The position numbers and the translations under genes were made by a program. Positions 7,270 to 14,036 of a stretch of 14,959 bases of DNA are shown here, in pieces (the first letter of the stretch is position 1; the number at the start of each line of letters is the position of its first letter). The stretch lies in the NCBI GenBank assembly GCA_001768675.1, contig MELN01000039.1, positions 44,742-59,700 on the forward strand. The letters are read 5' to 3'. This DNA is from Actinobacteria bacterium RBG_16_64_13 (GTDB lineage: Bacteria > Actinomycetota > Thermoleophilia > RBG-16-64-13). Below the pieces are notes generated by a model. That model saw only the letters and a list, made by a program, of their open reading frames with translations. It had not been told where the DNA came from and made no database searches.

Positions 7270-7956
7270 ATGGGAAAGCGGAGTCGCAAGGGGCGGGTGA
7301 TCTTCTGGTCCCTGATCGCGGTCGGCATCCTTGTGGTGCTGGTTGGTCTCGCGGTCGTCATCCCCAACCTGATAGTCACCCGCTCGGCCGCGGACCACAT
7401 TCAGCAAAGCCCCGAGGAAGCTCCTCACGCCCAGGCCGCCATCGTGCTGGGGGCCCGCGTCTACCCCGACGGCACTCCTTCCCCCATGCTGGCCGACCGC
7501 CTGGAGACGGGGGTGGCTCTCTACAAGCTCGGGAAAGTGGACAAGATCTTGATCTCAGGAGACCACGGCCAGACCACTTACGACGAGGTCAACGTCATGC
7601 TCCATTACGTGCTGGCGCGCGGCGTCCCCGACGAGGACGTGTTCACCGACCACGCGGGCTTCGACACCTACGACACCATGTACAGGGCTCGGGACGTGTT
7701 CGAGGTCGCGTCAGCGCTCATCGTGACCCAGGAGTTCCACCTGGCCCGGGCGGTCTACACGGCCCGCGCGCTCGGCCTGGAGGCTACCGGCGTCGTAGCC
7801 GATACCCAGCCGTACGCGGACGAGGGGCGCAACGCCGCCCGCGAGGTCCTGGCTCGAGTGAAGGCGATCTTGCAGCTTCACATCACCCATCCGGAGCCGC
7901 GCTTCCTCGGCCCCGCCATACCCATCGACGGCGACGGTCGCGCTACCCGCGGGTAG
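7270..7956 (+). CDS. SanA/YdcF (DUF218) family envelope protein
   Basis: The 228-residue protein has a basic N-terminus, one membrane segment (about residues 10-33) and an extracytoplasmic DUF218 domain. Family landmarks are AIVLGARVYPDGTPS, a DRLETGVALYKLGK helix, ISGDHG, DHAGFDTYDTMYRA and VTQEFHLARA. Members include E. coli SanA, linked to vancomycin exclusion and envelope barrier function, and YdcF. The biochemical activity of the family is poorly defined. The ATG at 7270 lacks a clear ribosome-binding site, and initiation on a very short leader is possible. It is divergent from leuC with a 202-nt gap, and its stop codon sits inside a hairpin. Confidence 0.85.
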   Translation: MGKRSRKGRVIFWSLIAVGILVVLVGLAVVIPNLIVTRSAADHIQQSPEEAPHAQAAIVLGARVYPDGTPSPMLADRLETGVALYKLGKVDKILISGDHGQTTYDEVNVMLHYVLARGVPDEDVFTDHAGFDTYDTMYRARDVFEVASALIVTQEFHLARAVYTARALGLEATGVVADTQPYADEGRNAAREVLARVKAILQLHITHPEPRFLGPAIPIDGDGRATRG

Positions 7957-7961
7957 CGACC
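7936..7961 (+). terminator. Hairpin spanning the SanA-family stop codon
   Basis: GGTCG and CTACCC on the left arm pair with GGGTAG and CGACC on the right arm, giving 11 bp with a 2-nt bulge. The TAG stop (7954-7956) is in the right arm. A perfect palindrome CGACCATGGTCG (7958-7969) abuts and competes with it. No T tract follows, so termination is only one reading. The rest of 7962-8205 shows no gene or site that I can support. Confidence 0.35.
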
Positions 7962-8205
7962 ATGGTCGAGGGGCCGGCGGCGCCCTCCGCTCCACCGCTA
8001 GCCCAAGGGGTTCGTTCACGTACCACTTTGCCAGTGCACGGGAGATGGCCATGCGGGGCATGCCCGCGCGCAGGTCGGCGTGGCTGGGCGCGCTCCGAAC
8101 CGGATTGAGAGGCACGAGCTTCACCAACGGACATCCTAAAGCAGCCTCGACCGGCTCCCGATACTAGCCGTACGTCCTTTTCCGACGGAGTCAGAAAGGC
8201 ATGGC

Positions 8206-8757
8206 ATGACCCGGGCGATTCGAGTAGCGGTCTTCTTCGCGATCGTGTGTGTGACCGTGGCAGGTGCGGCCGCCTGCGGCGGCGCGGCCTCTGTGTCCCC
8301 GCAGTCGACCGCCACCGTGGCAGGCGTGGACGCCACGGGCACCGAGGCACTCGGTGCCGCTCAGGACTACAAAGACGCCATGAACTCCTGGGTGGAGGCC
8401 TATTGGTACGACTCCGACGGTGAGCCCGTACACGCCCCGGAGATCGCGGACTTGGCCGATCCCACCCACGTTGAGATCGCGGCCGCGCGTCAATTCGCAT
8501 CCGTCATGCGTGAAGCGCTCACAGCGGTGAAAGCGATCAGCCCTCCGGATGACGTCGCCCAGGCCCATGCCCAGTACTGCACCGCGTTGAGCGGCGAAGT
8601 CAGCGCTCTGGACCGCATGATCAGCGCCATCGAGTGGGGAAGCGAGCGCGACGCGGAACTTGCCATGCGCGGCGCCGAGGAGGCGCGCGCACTGGAGTGG
8701 CAGGCGCTCAAGGTGCTAGGTCCCTACATCGATGCGCCTGGGCTGACGCGGAACTGA
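8206..8757 (+). CDS. Small exported lipoprotein of unknown function
   Basis: This 183-residue protein starts with a signal peptide (basic MTRAIR, then a hydrophobic stretch to about residue 23). It ends in AGAAAC, so Cys24 is a plausible lipidation site, although Ala at -3 is not the usual Leu. A Ser/Thr/Ala-rich tether follows, then a mostly helical, acidic domain (about 45-178) with no family I recognise and two further cysteines at most. The ATG at 8206 has AAAGG 6-7 nt upstream; the out-of-frame ATG at 8201 is rejected. Its stop is one base from that of the convergent 119-aa gene. It follows the SanA-family gene on the same strand after a 249-nt gap, so it is probably a separate unit. An envelope role is inferred only from the signal. 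Confidence 0.75.
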   Translation: MTRAIRVAVFFAIVCVTVAGAAACGGAASVSPQSTATVAGVDATGTEALGAAQDYKDAMNSWVEAYWYDSDGEPVHAPEIADLADPTHVEIAAARQFASVMREALTAVKAISPPDDVAQAHAQYCTALSGEVSALDRMISAIEWGSERDAELAMRGAEEARALEWQALKVLGPYIDAPGLTRN

Positions 8758-8758
8758 G

Positions 8759-9118
8759 CTACTCCGGCTCCGGCTCCCCTTCTCCCGGAGTGTCCCAGTC
8801 GATGCCGATGTAGTTGACCTCGTCCTCGACCGCGGTCTCCATCACACCGGCGAGGACCCGCTCAGCCTCCACTTTCGAGGCCGTGACGGACGCCTCCCAA
8901 TCGCCGGCGTAGTCATCCAGGTCGTAGGAGGACCATCCCACCGAAGCGGGGACTCCCGCGGAGTCCACGCTCCACGCCTCCACCCCCACGATGACGGCGC
9001 CCGCGTCGGCCAGTGCTTGGATCACGTCAGAGGCTTCGTCCAAAGGCCAGCCGAAATCACCCCCGGCCACCAGGGCGGTGCCGCGCAGATGCTCGGGGAG
9101 GATCACCAGGTCCTTCAT
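8759..9118 (-). CDS. Hypothetical 119-aa protein, possibly immunity-like (Imm40-like)
   Basis: This is a small acidic cytoplasmic protein without signal or membrane segments. A helix (about residues 25-40) is followed by a strand VIVGVEAW, a DSAG turn, a WSSYDL segment, a helix, a second strand NYIGIDW and a very acidic Glu/Pro tail. The helix, (I/V)(L/V)GxxxW, Asp-Gly-turn pattern reminds me of Imm40-type immunity proteins, but I could not verify this and would not name a function. Its ATG lies three bases after the stop of the SLH-glucosaminidase gene and has no ribosome-binding site of its own. It should be co-transcribed with that gene and translationally dependent on it. Confidence 0.65.
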   Translation of the reverse strand: MKDLVILPEHLRGTALVAGGDFGWPLDEASDVIQALADAGAVIVGVEAWSVDSAGVPASVGWSSYDLDDYAGDWEASVTASKVEAERVLAGVMETAVEDEVNYIGIDWDTPGEGEPEPE

Positions 9119-9121
9119 CGG

Positions 9122-10369
9122 CTACCAAAGTCCGCAGGTGACGGTGATCCGGTTCGCGATGTTCTTCACCGCCGAACCATAGGTGGCTCCCGGGGCCCAT
9201 TTGCCGCTCAAGTCGTACACCGAGCGGACGTTGCCCTTGTGCGCGCTACCGTCTCCCTGCACGAAATGACGGGGGTCCCCCGGCGTCGTGATCGGACCGC
9301 CCGCGGGTTGTGTCACCGCCACGCAGTAGGGGTCCGAAAGGTGGTCGTGGTAGACGTACCAGGCCAGGTGGGCGTAGTGGGCGATCACACCCAATTCGGC
9401 CGTGGCGAAGGAATTGCCCGGCACGCCTCCCGTCGCCCCGATGCCCACCATGTTGTTCTGCGCCGGCGCGACGTCCCCGCCGTACTGGCCGTAGCCGGTC
9501 TCGTGGATCATCTGGGCCCAGGCCATGTCGGCGCGGATACCGAAGCGCTTGCCGTACTTGACATACAACTTCGCCAGGTCCTCGAGGGGGACCGTGAACT
9601 TGCCGTCGTTACCCCCGGTCGCGTTGCGGAAGAACCTGACGAGATCGCCGGAATCGCCCAGAAAGCGGCCATTGAGCCCCGAGGTATCTGTGCCCATGAC
9701 GTTGAAGAGCAGCGCCGCGGCCTGGCCCCGATTGGCGATGGTCTGGGGCGACAGCGTGTTGAGGTTCGCCGCCAGGTCGCGCAACAGCCCGTTGTACTGG
9801 GCCACTCTGGCGATGATGGAGTGAGTCTTGTCGAAGCCTCCCCAGGCCGACTTGTAGGAGTCCGGGGGAACGTAGAGCGGCCTCTCTGCCGACCTGGTGC
9901 CCATGGTCACCATCTGCGCCAGGGTGATCGCCGCGTCCGGTTTGAAGACCGGGCCTGACGAACCTTGGTAGCCGGTGACGATGTTCTCCCGCGCCGCGGC
10001 GGCCACGTAGTTGTCGGGGTAGAGATCGATGTCGCCGCTCTTCTTGACGTCGACGAACACGCACTTGTCGTCTTCGCCCACGCTGATGCGCATGGCCAGG
10101 ATCACCATCTTGGCGAACTGCTGCCGGGTGACGGGCTCGTTCGGGCGGAAAGTCCCGTCCGAGTAGCCCGCTATGATGCCAAGTTGAGCGAGCGTCTCGA
10201 TCTGAACATGATACGGGTGGGAATCAGGAACGTCGCTGAACGCGGCTGTCTGTGCGAGCGCGGCCCTGGGGGCCACCAGCGCACCGGCGAACACGACCAC
10301 CGTAGTAAGGGCAGAGAGCCCCAGGAACTTCAAGAACCTACGTCTCATCTGCGGAAAGGATACCAGCAT
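9122..10369 (-). CDS. Secreted SLH-domain glucosaminidase (cell-wall hydrolase)
   Basis: The 415-residue protein has a signal region with RRRFLK, a match to the twin-arginine core RRxFLK, then a hydrophobic stretch ending near ALAQ (about residue 40). Three SLH motifs follow (about 44-92, 104-160, 170-226; the third is weak). A glucosaminidase-type domain occupies about 243-411, with IHETGYGQYGG placing the catalytic Glu near 290 and NNMVGIGA after it. Cys349 and Cys412 could form a disulfide. SLH domains tether proteins to secondary wall polymers, so it probably cleaves peptidoglycan at the cell surface. I chose the ATG at 10367-10369 because GGAG lies six bases upstream; a GTG four codons earlier is less well placed. 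The 119-aa gene follows after 3 nt. Confidence 0.88.
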   Translation of the reverse strand: MLVSFPQMRRRFLKFLGLSALTTVVVFAGALVAPRAALAQTAAFSDVPDSHPYHVQIETLAQLGIIAGYSDGTFRPNEPVTRQQFAKMVILAMRISVGEDDKCVFVDVKKSGDIDLYPDNYVAAAARENIVTGYQGSSGPVFKPDAAITLAQMVTMGTRSAERPLYVPPDSYKSAWGGFDKTHSIIARVAQYNGLLRDLAANLNTLSPQTIANRGQAAALLFNVMGTDTSGLNGRFLGDSGDLVRFFRNATGGNDGKFTVPLEDLAKLYVKYGKRFGIRADMAWAQMIHETGYGQYGGDVAPAQNNMVGIGATGGVPGNSFATAELGVIAHYAHLAWYVYHDHLSDPYCVAVTQPAGGPITTPGDPRHFVQGDGSAHKGNVRSVYDLSGKWAPGATYGSAVKNIANRITVTCGLW

Positions 10370-10505
10370 ATGACACTCCACACCTTTTGCGGCCGGTCCG
10401 AACTGCGGGCCGAGAACTTGGCGCGCGACGGACCATGACGATTTCTCGAGCCTTTATACTTTCCTGACCGATCCCTGTAGCCCTGCAAAAACGATAGGAG
10501 TATCT

Positions 10506-11255
10506 GTGTCCCGGCCTACGCGACTGACTGCGTTGACATTCGATTTCTGGAACACTCTGTATTCAGCCGACGGCGGATCATGGTCGGCGGTCTGGCCACG
10601 CCGGCTGCAGGCCCTTCGGGACATGCTGGCCTCGGCCGGTGTCCACCCCTCCGATGAGGACATGGAGAAGGTCTACCGCTCCGGGTGGGACGCGTATATG
10701 GCTGCTTGGACGGGCGGGAGTCACTTCGGGGCCTTCGAGGAGGCGCGGTACTTTCTCGAGCGCTTCGGCTTGGACGAATCCGCCCTGGCCGACGGGGTCA
10801 TCAGTCAGACCGTCCTCGAGATCGAGAACTCGGCCCGCCTCGGCAGCCTCCCTCTGGTGCCCGGGGTGGCCGAGACGATCCCGCGTTTGGCTGCCGCCGG
10901 CTATAAGTTGGGCCTCATCTCCGACACCAGCCTTACCCCAGGACGAGTGCTCCGCGAGTTCATGGAGGAGGACGGACTGCTCAAACACTTCTCGGTGCTC
11001 ACCTTTTCCGACGAGACCGGCTATCCCAAGCCCGACCGGCGCATGTTCGCCGGCACCCTCGCCGGGCTGCATGCCGAACCGGCCGAATCGGCGCACGTAG
11101 GCGACACGCCCCGCACCGACATCGCCGGAGCCCAGGCGCTAGGCATGCTGGCCATCCGCTGCGCGGGCGTGTCGGACCAGGCGGAGCCGCCCGAGGCCGA
11201 CTTCGTCATCCACGACCACCGGGAGATAGTGGGGATTCTCGAGCAGCTGGGCTAG
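10506..11255 (+). CDS. HAD-superfamily hydrolase with DxW motif I
   Basis: This 249-residue haloacid-dehalogenase-fold protein is subfamily I by its helical cap (about 20-115). Motif I is FDFWNT with nucleophile Asp13. Motif II is LISDTS, motif III is YPKPD with Lys175, and motif IV is HVGDTPRTD with Asp200 and Asp205. The position two after Asp13, an aspartate acid/base in phosphatases, is Trp15. This resembles 2-haloacid dehalogenases (Asp-x-Tyr) and related proteins, so ordinary phosphatase activity is doubtful. The substrate is unknown. The start is GTG at 10506, with AGGAG ending five bases upstream. Its TAG stop overlaps the stop of the opposing MFS gene in the tetranucleotide CTAG. Confidence 0.85.
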   Translation: MSRPTRLTALTFDFWNTLYSADGGSWSAVWPRRLQALRDMLASAGVHPSDEDMEKVYRSGWDAYMAAWTGGSHFGAFEEARYFLERFGLDESALADGVISQTVLEIENSARLGSLPLVPGVAETIPRLAAAGYKLGLISDTSLTPGRVLREFMEEDGLLKHFSVLTFSDETGYPKPDRRMFAGTLAGLHAEPAESAHVGDTPRTDIAGAQALGMLAIRCAGVSDQAEPPEADFVIHDHREIVGILEQLG

Positions 11256-12616
11256 GCGCGGTCGCGCGGGCCGCGCGGCTCCGGGACCAGCGCGAGCATC
11301 AGCAGTCCGGCCAGCACGGCTCCCGCGGCCCCCAGCCAGAAGGGTGCGGCCGGCGATACATGATCGTACAGCACGCCGGCTATGACGCTCGCCGGCAGCG
11401 CCGCGAGCCCCACCACCATGTGGTAAGCGCCGAAGGCGGTCCCATGCCGCTTACCCGACGAGAACTCTGCCAGGAACGCCCGCCCGTTCCCGTCGGCGAT
11501 GGCCATGTATACGCCATACACAGCGAACACCCCCCAAGCCGCGGCTTGGGAGCGAGCCAGCGCCATCCAGGCGTAGGCGCCGGCAAAGACGGCGAAACCC
11601 AGCAACGCCACCCTGCGCCTGCCAATGCGGTCGGCGAGCAGTCCCGAAGGGATCGACAAGGCCGAGTAGATGAGGTTGAACATGAGGTAGAGCACGGGGA
11701 TCATGACCGTGGCCACCTGAAGGTCGCGCGCCCTGAGGATGAGGAAGGCGTCCGAGGAGTTGCCCAGCGAAAAGACGGCCGTGACCAACAGGTAGGCGAG
11801 CAACGGGCCCCGTACTTTGCGAAGTCTGCTCAGACATCCGCCCAGGCCTGGATCGCCAGAGACCGCGGCGGCCAGTGCCGTGCCGGAGGGCACCGCCCCG
11901 TCCGCGGGGCTCTTCGCAGCTCCGCCCTGCTCCTCCCCCGCTACGGCGCACGCCGCTCCGTCGGCCGGGCGCCGCCTCCGGTCGCGGATGAAGAGCGCGA
12001 TGACGGCGACGCACAGGGCCCCCGGGATCAGGGAGATCCAGAACACTGTGCGGTAGCCTCCTGGGCGCAGGGTCAAAACCAGGAACGCGATCGCGGGCCC
12101 CAGCACTGCTCCGGCCTGATCCATGGCCCGGTGGTAGCCGAAAGACCGCCCCAACTCTTTCTTGTCGCAGGAGTCGGCCACGATCGCATCCCGCGGAGCG
12201 GTCCGGATCCCTTTGCCGAAGCGGTCGATGAAGCGGGACCCCAGCACCGCTCCCCAGCTTCCGGCAAGGGCCAGAAGGGGCCGGCTGAGCGTGGAGATGC
12301 TGTAGCCAAGAAGCATCAAGGGTTTGCGCCGCCCCAGTTTGTCGCTGAGCCAACCCGCGAACATCTTCAGCAGGCTGGCCGTGGTCTCGGCGATCCCCTC
12401 TATAACCCCGATGAGGGACTTGTTGACCCCTAGCACCGAGGAGAGGAACACGGGGACCAGCGAATAGACCATCTCGGAGCTCACGTCCATGAAGAAGGAC
12501 GAGACCCCCGCGAAGAAGACGTTGCGGTCTAGACCCCAGATCTTCCGGCCGGGGGTTCCGCCGACCGGCGGTTCGCCGTGCTCGTCAATCTTTTTTGCCG
12601 ACTTGACTAAAGTCAA
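11252..12616 (-). CDS. Major facilitator superfamily transporter
   Basis: The 454-residue integral membrane protein has about 12 hydrophobic helices in two halves, joined by a variable Arg/Ala/Gly-rich cytoplasmic loop (about 212-265). The MFS loop signature is visible as GWLSDKLGRRKPL in the first half and GLLADRIGRRRVAL in the second. The RFGKGIRTAPRDA segment is shared by a widespread group of uncharacterised MFS proteins. The substrate cannot be predicted. No ATG lies near the N-terminus; TTG at 12614-12616 with GAGGGA five bases upstream is the best start. That start codon lies inside the CRP/FNR-like palindrome at 12602-12617, so a bound regulator would cover the beginning of this gene. 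Confidence 0.88.
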   Translation of the reverse strand: MTLVKSAKKIDEHGEPPVGGTPGRKIWGLDRNVFFAGVSSFFMDVSSEMVYSLVPVFLSSVLGVNKSLIGVIEGIAETTASLLKMFAGWLSDKLGRRKPLMLLGYSISTLSRPLLALAGSWGAVLGSRFIDRFGKGIRTAPRDAIVADSCDKKELGRSFGYHRAMDQAGAVLGPAIAFLVLTLRPGGYRTVFWISLIPGALCVAVIALFIRDRRRRPADGAACAVAGEEQGGAAKSPADGAVPSGTALAAAVSGDPGLGGCLSRLRKVRGPLLAYLLVTAVFSLGNSSDAFLILRARDLQVATVMIPVLYLMFNLIYSALSIPSGLLADRIGRRRVALLGFAVFAGAYAWMALARSQAAAWGVFAVYGVYMAIADGNGRAFLAEFSSGKRHGTAFGAYHMVVGLAALPASVIAGVLYDHVSPAAPFWLGAAGAVLAGLLMLALVPEPRGPRDRA

Positions 12617-12617
12617 G
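12602..12617. promoter_or_regulatory. CRP/FNR-family-like operator
   Basis: CTTGACT-AA-AGTCAAG is a perfect 7-2-7 inverted repeat. Its core TTGAC-N4-GTCAA differs from the classical FNR box TTGAT-N4-ATCAA by one base per half-site. The centre (between 12609 and 12610) lies 41.5 bp before the inferred transcription start of the hemerythrin operon, the class II activator position. It also covers the TTG start of the divergent MFS gene. Confidence 0.6.
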
Positions 12618-12638
12618 GTAATCCCTCGCCACGCGATC

Positions 12639-12644
12639 TAACAT
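12639..12644 (+). promoter_or_regulatory. Candidate -10 element of the hemerythrin operon
   Basis: TAACAT (4/6 to TATAAT) is followed six bases later by A12651 as the likely start. No -35 hexamer stands at the right distance, as expected for an activator-dependent promoter using the upstream palindrome. Confidence 0.45.
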
Positions 12645-12682
12645 CGGTGTAGACAGCTTAGAGGAAAGGTGGGCCACGCGCG

Positions 12683-13549
12683 ATGACGACTTATCTGAAC
12701 AGCCCGGTGAAAGAGGTGATCGACCACTTCCCTGAAGTCGGGGAGATACTGGCGGATTACCAGGTGGGGTGCGTCACCTGCGGCGTGGGGACCTGTCTAC
12801 TCAAGGACATCATCGAGATCCACCATCTCTCCGCGGAAGACGAACAGGCGGCCATGGGCCGGATCGCCAAGGTTGTCTCGGGGGACGGAGTCACCACGGC
12901 AACTGAGCGGGTCGCGCCGGAACTCGCCGAGCCCGGAGAGGCGACGGCCTCGGCATCGGCCGACCGTCCGGGCGCCGCGCCGGCCGGCCGGGTCAAGGCC
13001 GCGCCTCGCTACTCTCCGCCCATGCAGCAACTTGTGGACGAGCACCTTCTCATCAAGCGTTGGCTCGCGCTCATCCCGGAAGTCCTGGAGAGCATTGACG
13101 TCCAAGCGGCCGAGGACCGGCAACTCATCCTCGACGGAGTGGACTTCATCCGCTCCTATGCCGACCGGTTCCACCACGCCAAGGAGGAGGACATCCTCTT
13201 CAAGTACTTCGACGAGACACAGGCCATCATCCAGGCCATGCTCACCGACCACGACAAGGCGCGCGCCCACGCCCGGGGCGCGGCGGATGCGGTAGAGAGC
13301 CGGGACAAGGACGCGATCGCCGAGCATCTCTCCGCCTACCGCGCGCTGCTCGGCGAGCACATCAAGAAGGAGGACGAGATCCTCTATCCCTGGATGGACA
13401 GGGATCTCACCACGAGCCAGGTGGGCGAACTGTTCCGAAGGTTCGCCGAAGTGGACAAGACGAGCGGGATCGACGTCGGCGACAAGTACAGCCGGTTCGT
13501 GACACGAGCCGAGGAAATCGTAGGAAAGAGAAGGGAGCGGATACAATGA
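12683..13549 (+). CDS. DUF1858/ScdA_N-like plus hemerythrin HHE protein
   Basis: This 288-residue cytoplasmic protein has an N-terminal DUF1858/ScdA_N-like helical domain (about 5-65) with CVTCGVGTC (Cys30, Cys33, Cys38). An Ala/Pro/Gly-rich linker (about 70-108) follows, then a hemerythrin four-helix domain (about 112-245). All likely di-iron ligands are present: His121 (DEH), His165 and Glu169 (HxxxE), His190 (TDHD) and His226 and Glu230 (HxxxE). The layout resembles Ric/YtfE/ScdA proteins, which protect or repair iron-sulfur centres under nitric oxide or oxidative stress, but the order and cysteine spacing differ, so orthology is not claimed. AGGTGG lies 10 bases before the ATG. The TGA overlaps the next gene's ATG (ATGA), indicating translational coupling. 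A CRP/FNR-like box lies upstream. Confidence 0.88.
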   Translation: MTTYLNSPVKEVIDHFPEVGEILADYQVGCVTCGVGTCLLKDIIEIHHLSAEDEQAAMGRIAKVVSGDGVTTATERVAPELAEPGEATASASADRPGAAPAGRVKAAPRYSPPMQQLVDEHLLIKRWLALIPEVLESIDVQAAEDRQLILDGVDFIRSYADRFHHAKEEDILFKYFDETQAIIQAMLTDHDKARAHARGAADAVESRDKDAIAEHLSAYRALLGEHIKKEDEILYPWMDRDLTTSQVGELFRRFAEVDKTSGIDVGDKYSRFVTRAEEIVGKRRERIQ

Positions 13550-14028
13550 GCGAGTTCCAAGGATGTCCAGGTTCCAGGATGATGGACCTCAGACATAACG
13601 ACGAAGCGCGGGAGGATGTAACAGGGGCCCCGGTGGGCGCAGTGGCTTCGGAGTTGAGGCAGTGGCCCATCCAACTGCACCTGGTGTCTCCCCAGGCGCC
13701 CTACTTCCAGGGAGCCGACGTGCTTCTAGCCGCCGACTGTACCGCCTATGCCGTCGGAGGGTTCCACAAGGACTACCTCAAGGGCAAGTCCCTGGCCATC
13801 GCCTGTCCCAAATTGGATGAAGGGCAGGATATCTATCTCGAGAAGCTCAAGACCTTGATAGACGAAGGCAGAATCAACACCCTCACCGTGCTCACCATGC
13901 AGGTGCCCTGCTGTAGGGGTCTGGTGAACCTGGCCACGAGGGCCGTGTCGGACTCCGGCCGCAAGGTCCCGCTGAAATCGGTGGTCGTGGATCTTCAGGG
14001 CGAGGTGTTGTCGGAGGAGTGGCTCTAG
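13546..14028 (+). CDS. Cysteine-rich iron-sulfur-type protein (GCPGSR family)
   Basis: The 160-residue protein carries GCPGSRM at the N-terminus (Cys7). A conserved core follows: LRQWP(I/V)QLHLV, YFQGADVLLAADCTAYA (Cys65), HKDYLKGKSLAIACPKLD (Cys87) and MQVPCCRGL (Cys122, Cys123). I recognise the core from proteins usually annotated as 4Fe-4S or ferredoxin-like, many with a ferredoxin domain before GCPGSR. That domain is absent here and the start has AAGGGAG upstream, so this is the short form. Cluster binding is inferred from the cysteines; the reaction is unknown. Coupling to the hemerythrin gene by ATGA overlap suggests electron transfer or sensing in the same stress response. Eight bases separate its stop from the convergent MscS gene. 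Confidence 0.8.
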   Translation: MSEFQGCPGSRMMDLRHNDEAREDVTGAPVGAVASELRQWPIQLHLVSPQAPYFQGADVLLAADCTAYAVGGFHKDYLKGKSLAIACPKLDEGQDIYLEKLKTLIDEGRINTLTVLTMQVPCCRGLVNLATRAVSDSGRKVPLKSVVVDLQGEVLSEEWL

Positions 14029-14036
14029 CCGGCGAT

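Noticed and set aside
7711..8127. Minus-strand frame of 138 codons overlapping the 3' part of the SanA-family gene and the gap after it
   Set aside because: Most of it is antisense to a confident gene, the only start is TTG without a ribosome-binding site, and the part in the gap matches no family. A decayed remnant cannot be excluded.
9017..9958. Plus-strand frame of 313 codons opposite the wall hydrolase
   Set aside because: It is His/Val/Arg-rich with no domain. The minus strand encodes the SLH and glucosaminidase motifs.
10451..10460. Possible promoter (TATACT) for the HAD gene
   Set aside because: The -10 looks good but no -35 hexamer lies 16-18 bp upstream, so I could not support a full promoter.
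11360..12433. Plus-strand frame of 357 codons opposite the MFS gene
   Set aside because: It is low-complexity Gln/Arg/Gly composition and antisense to a well-supported membrane protein.
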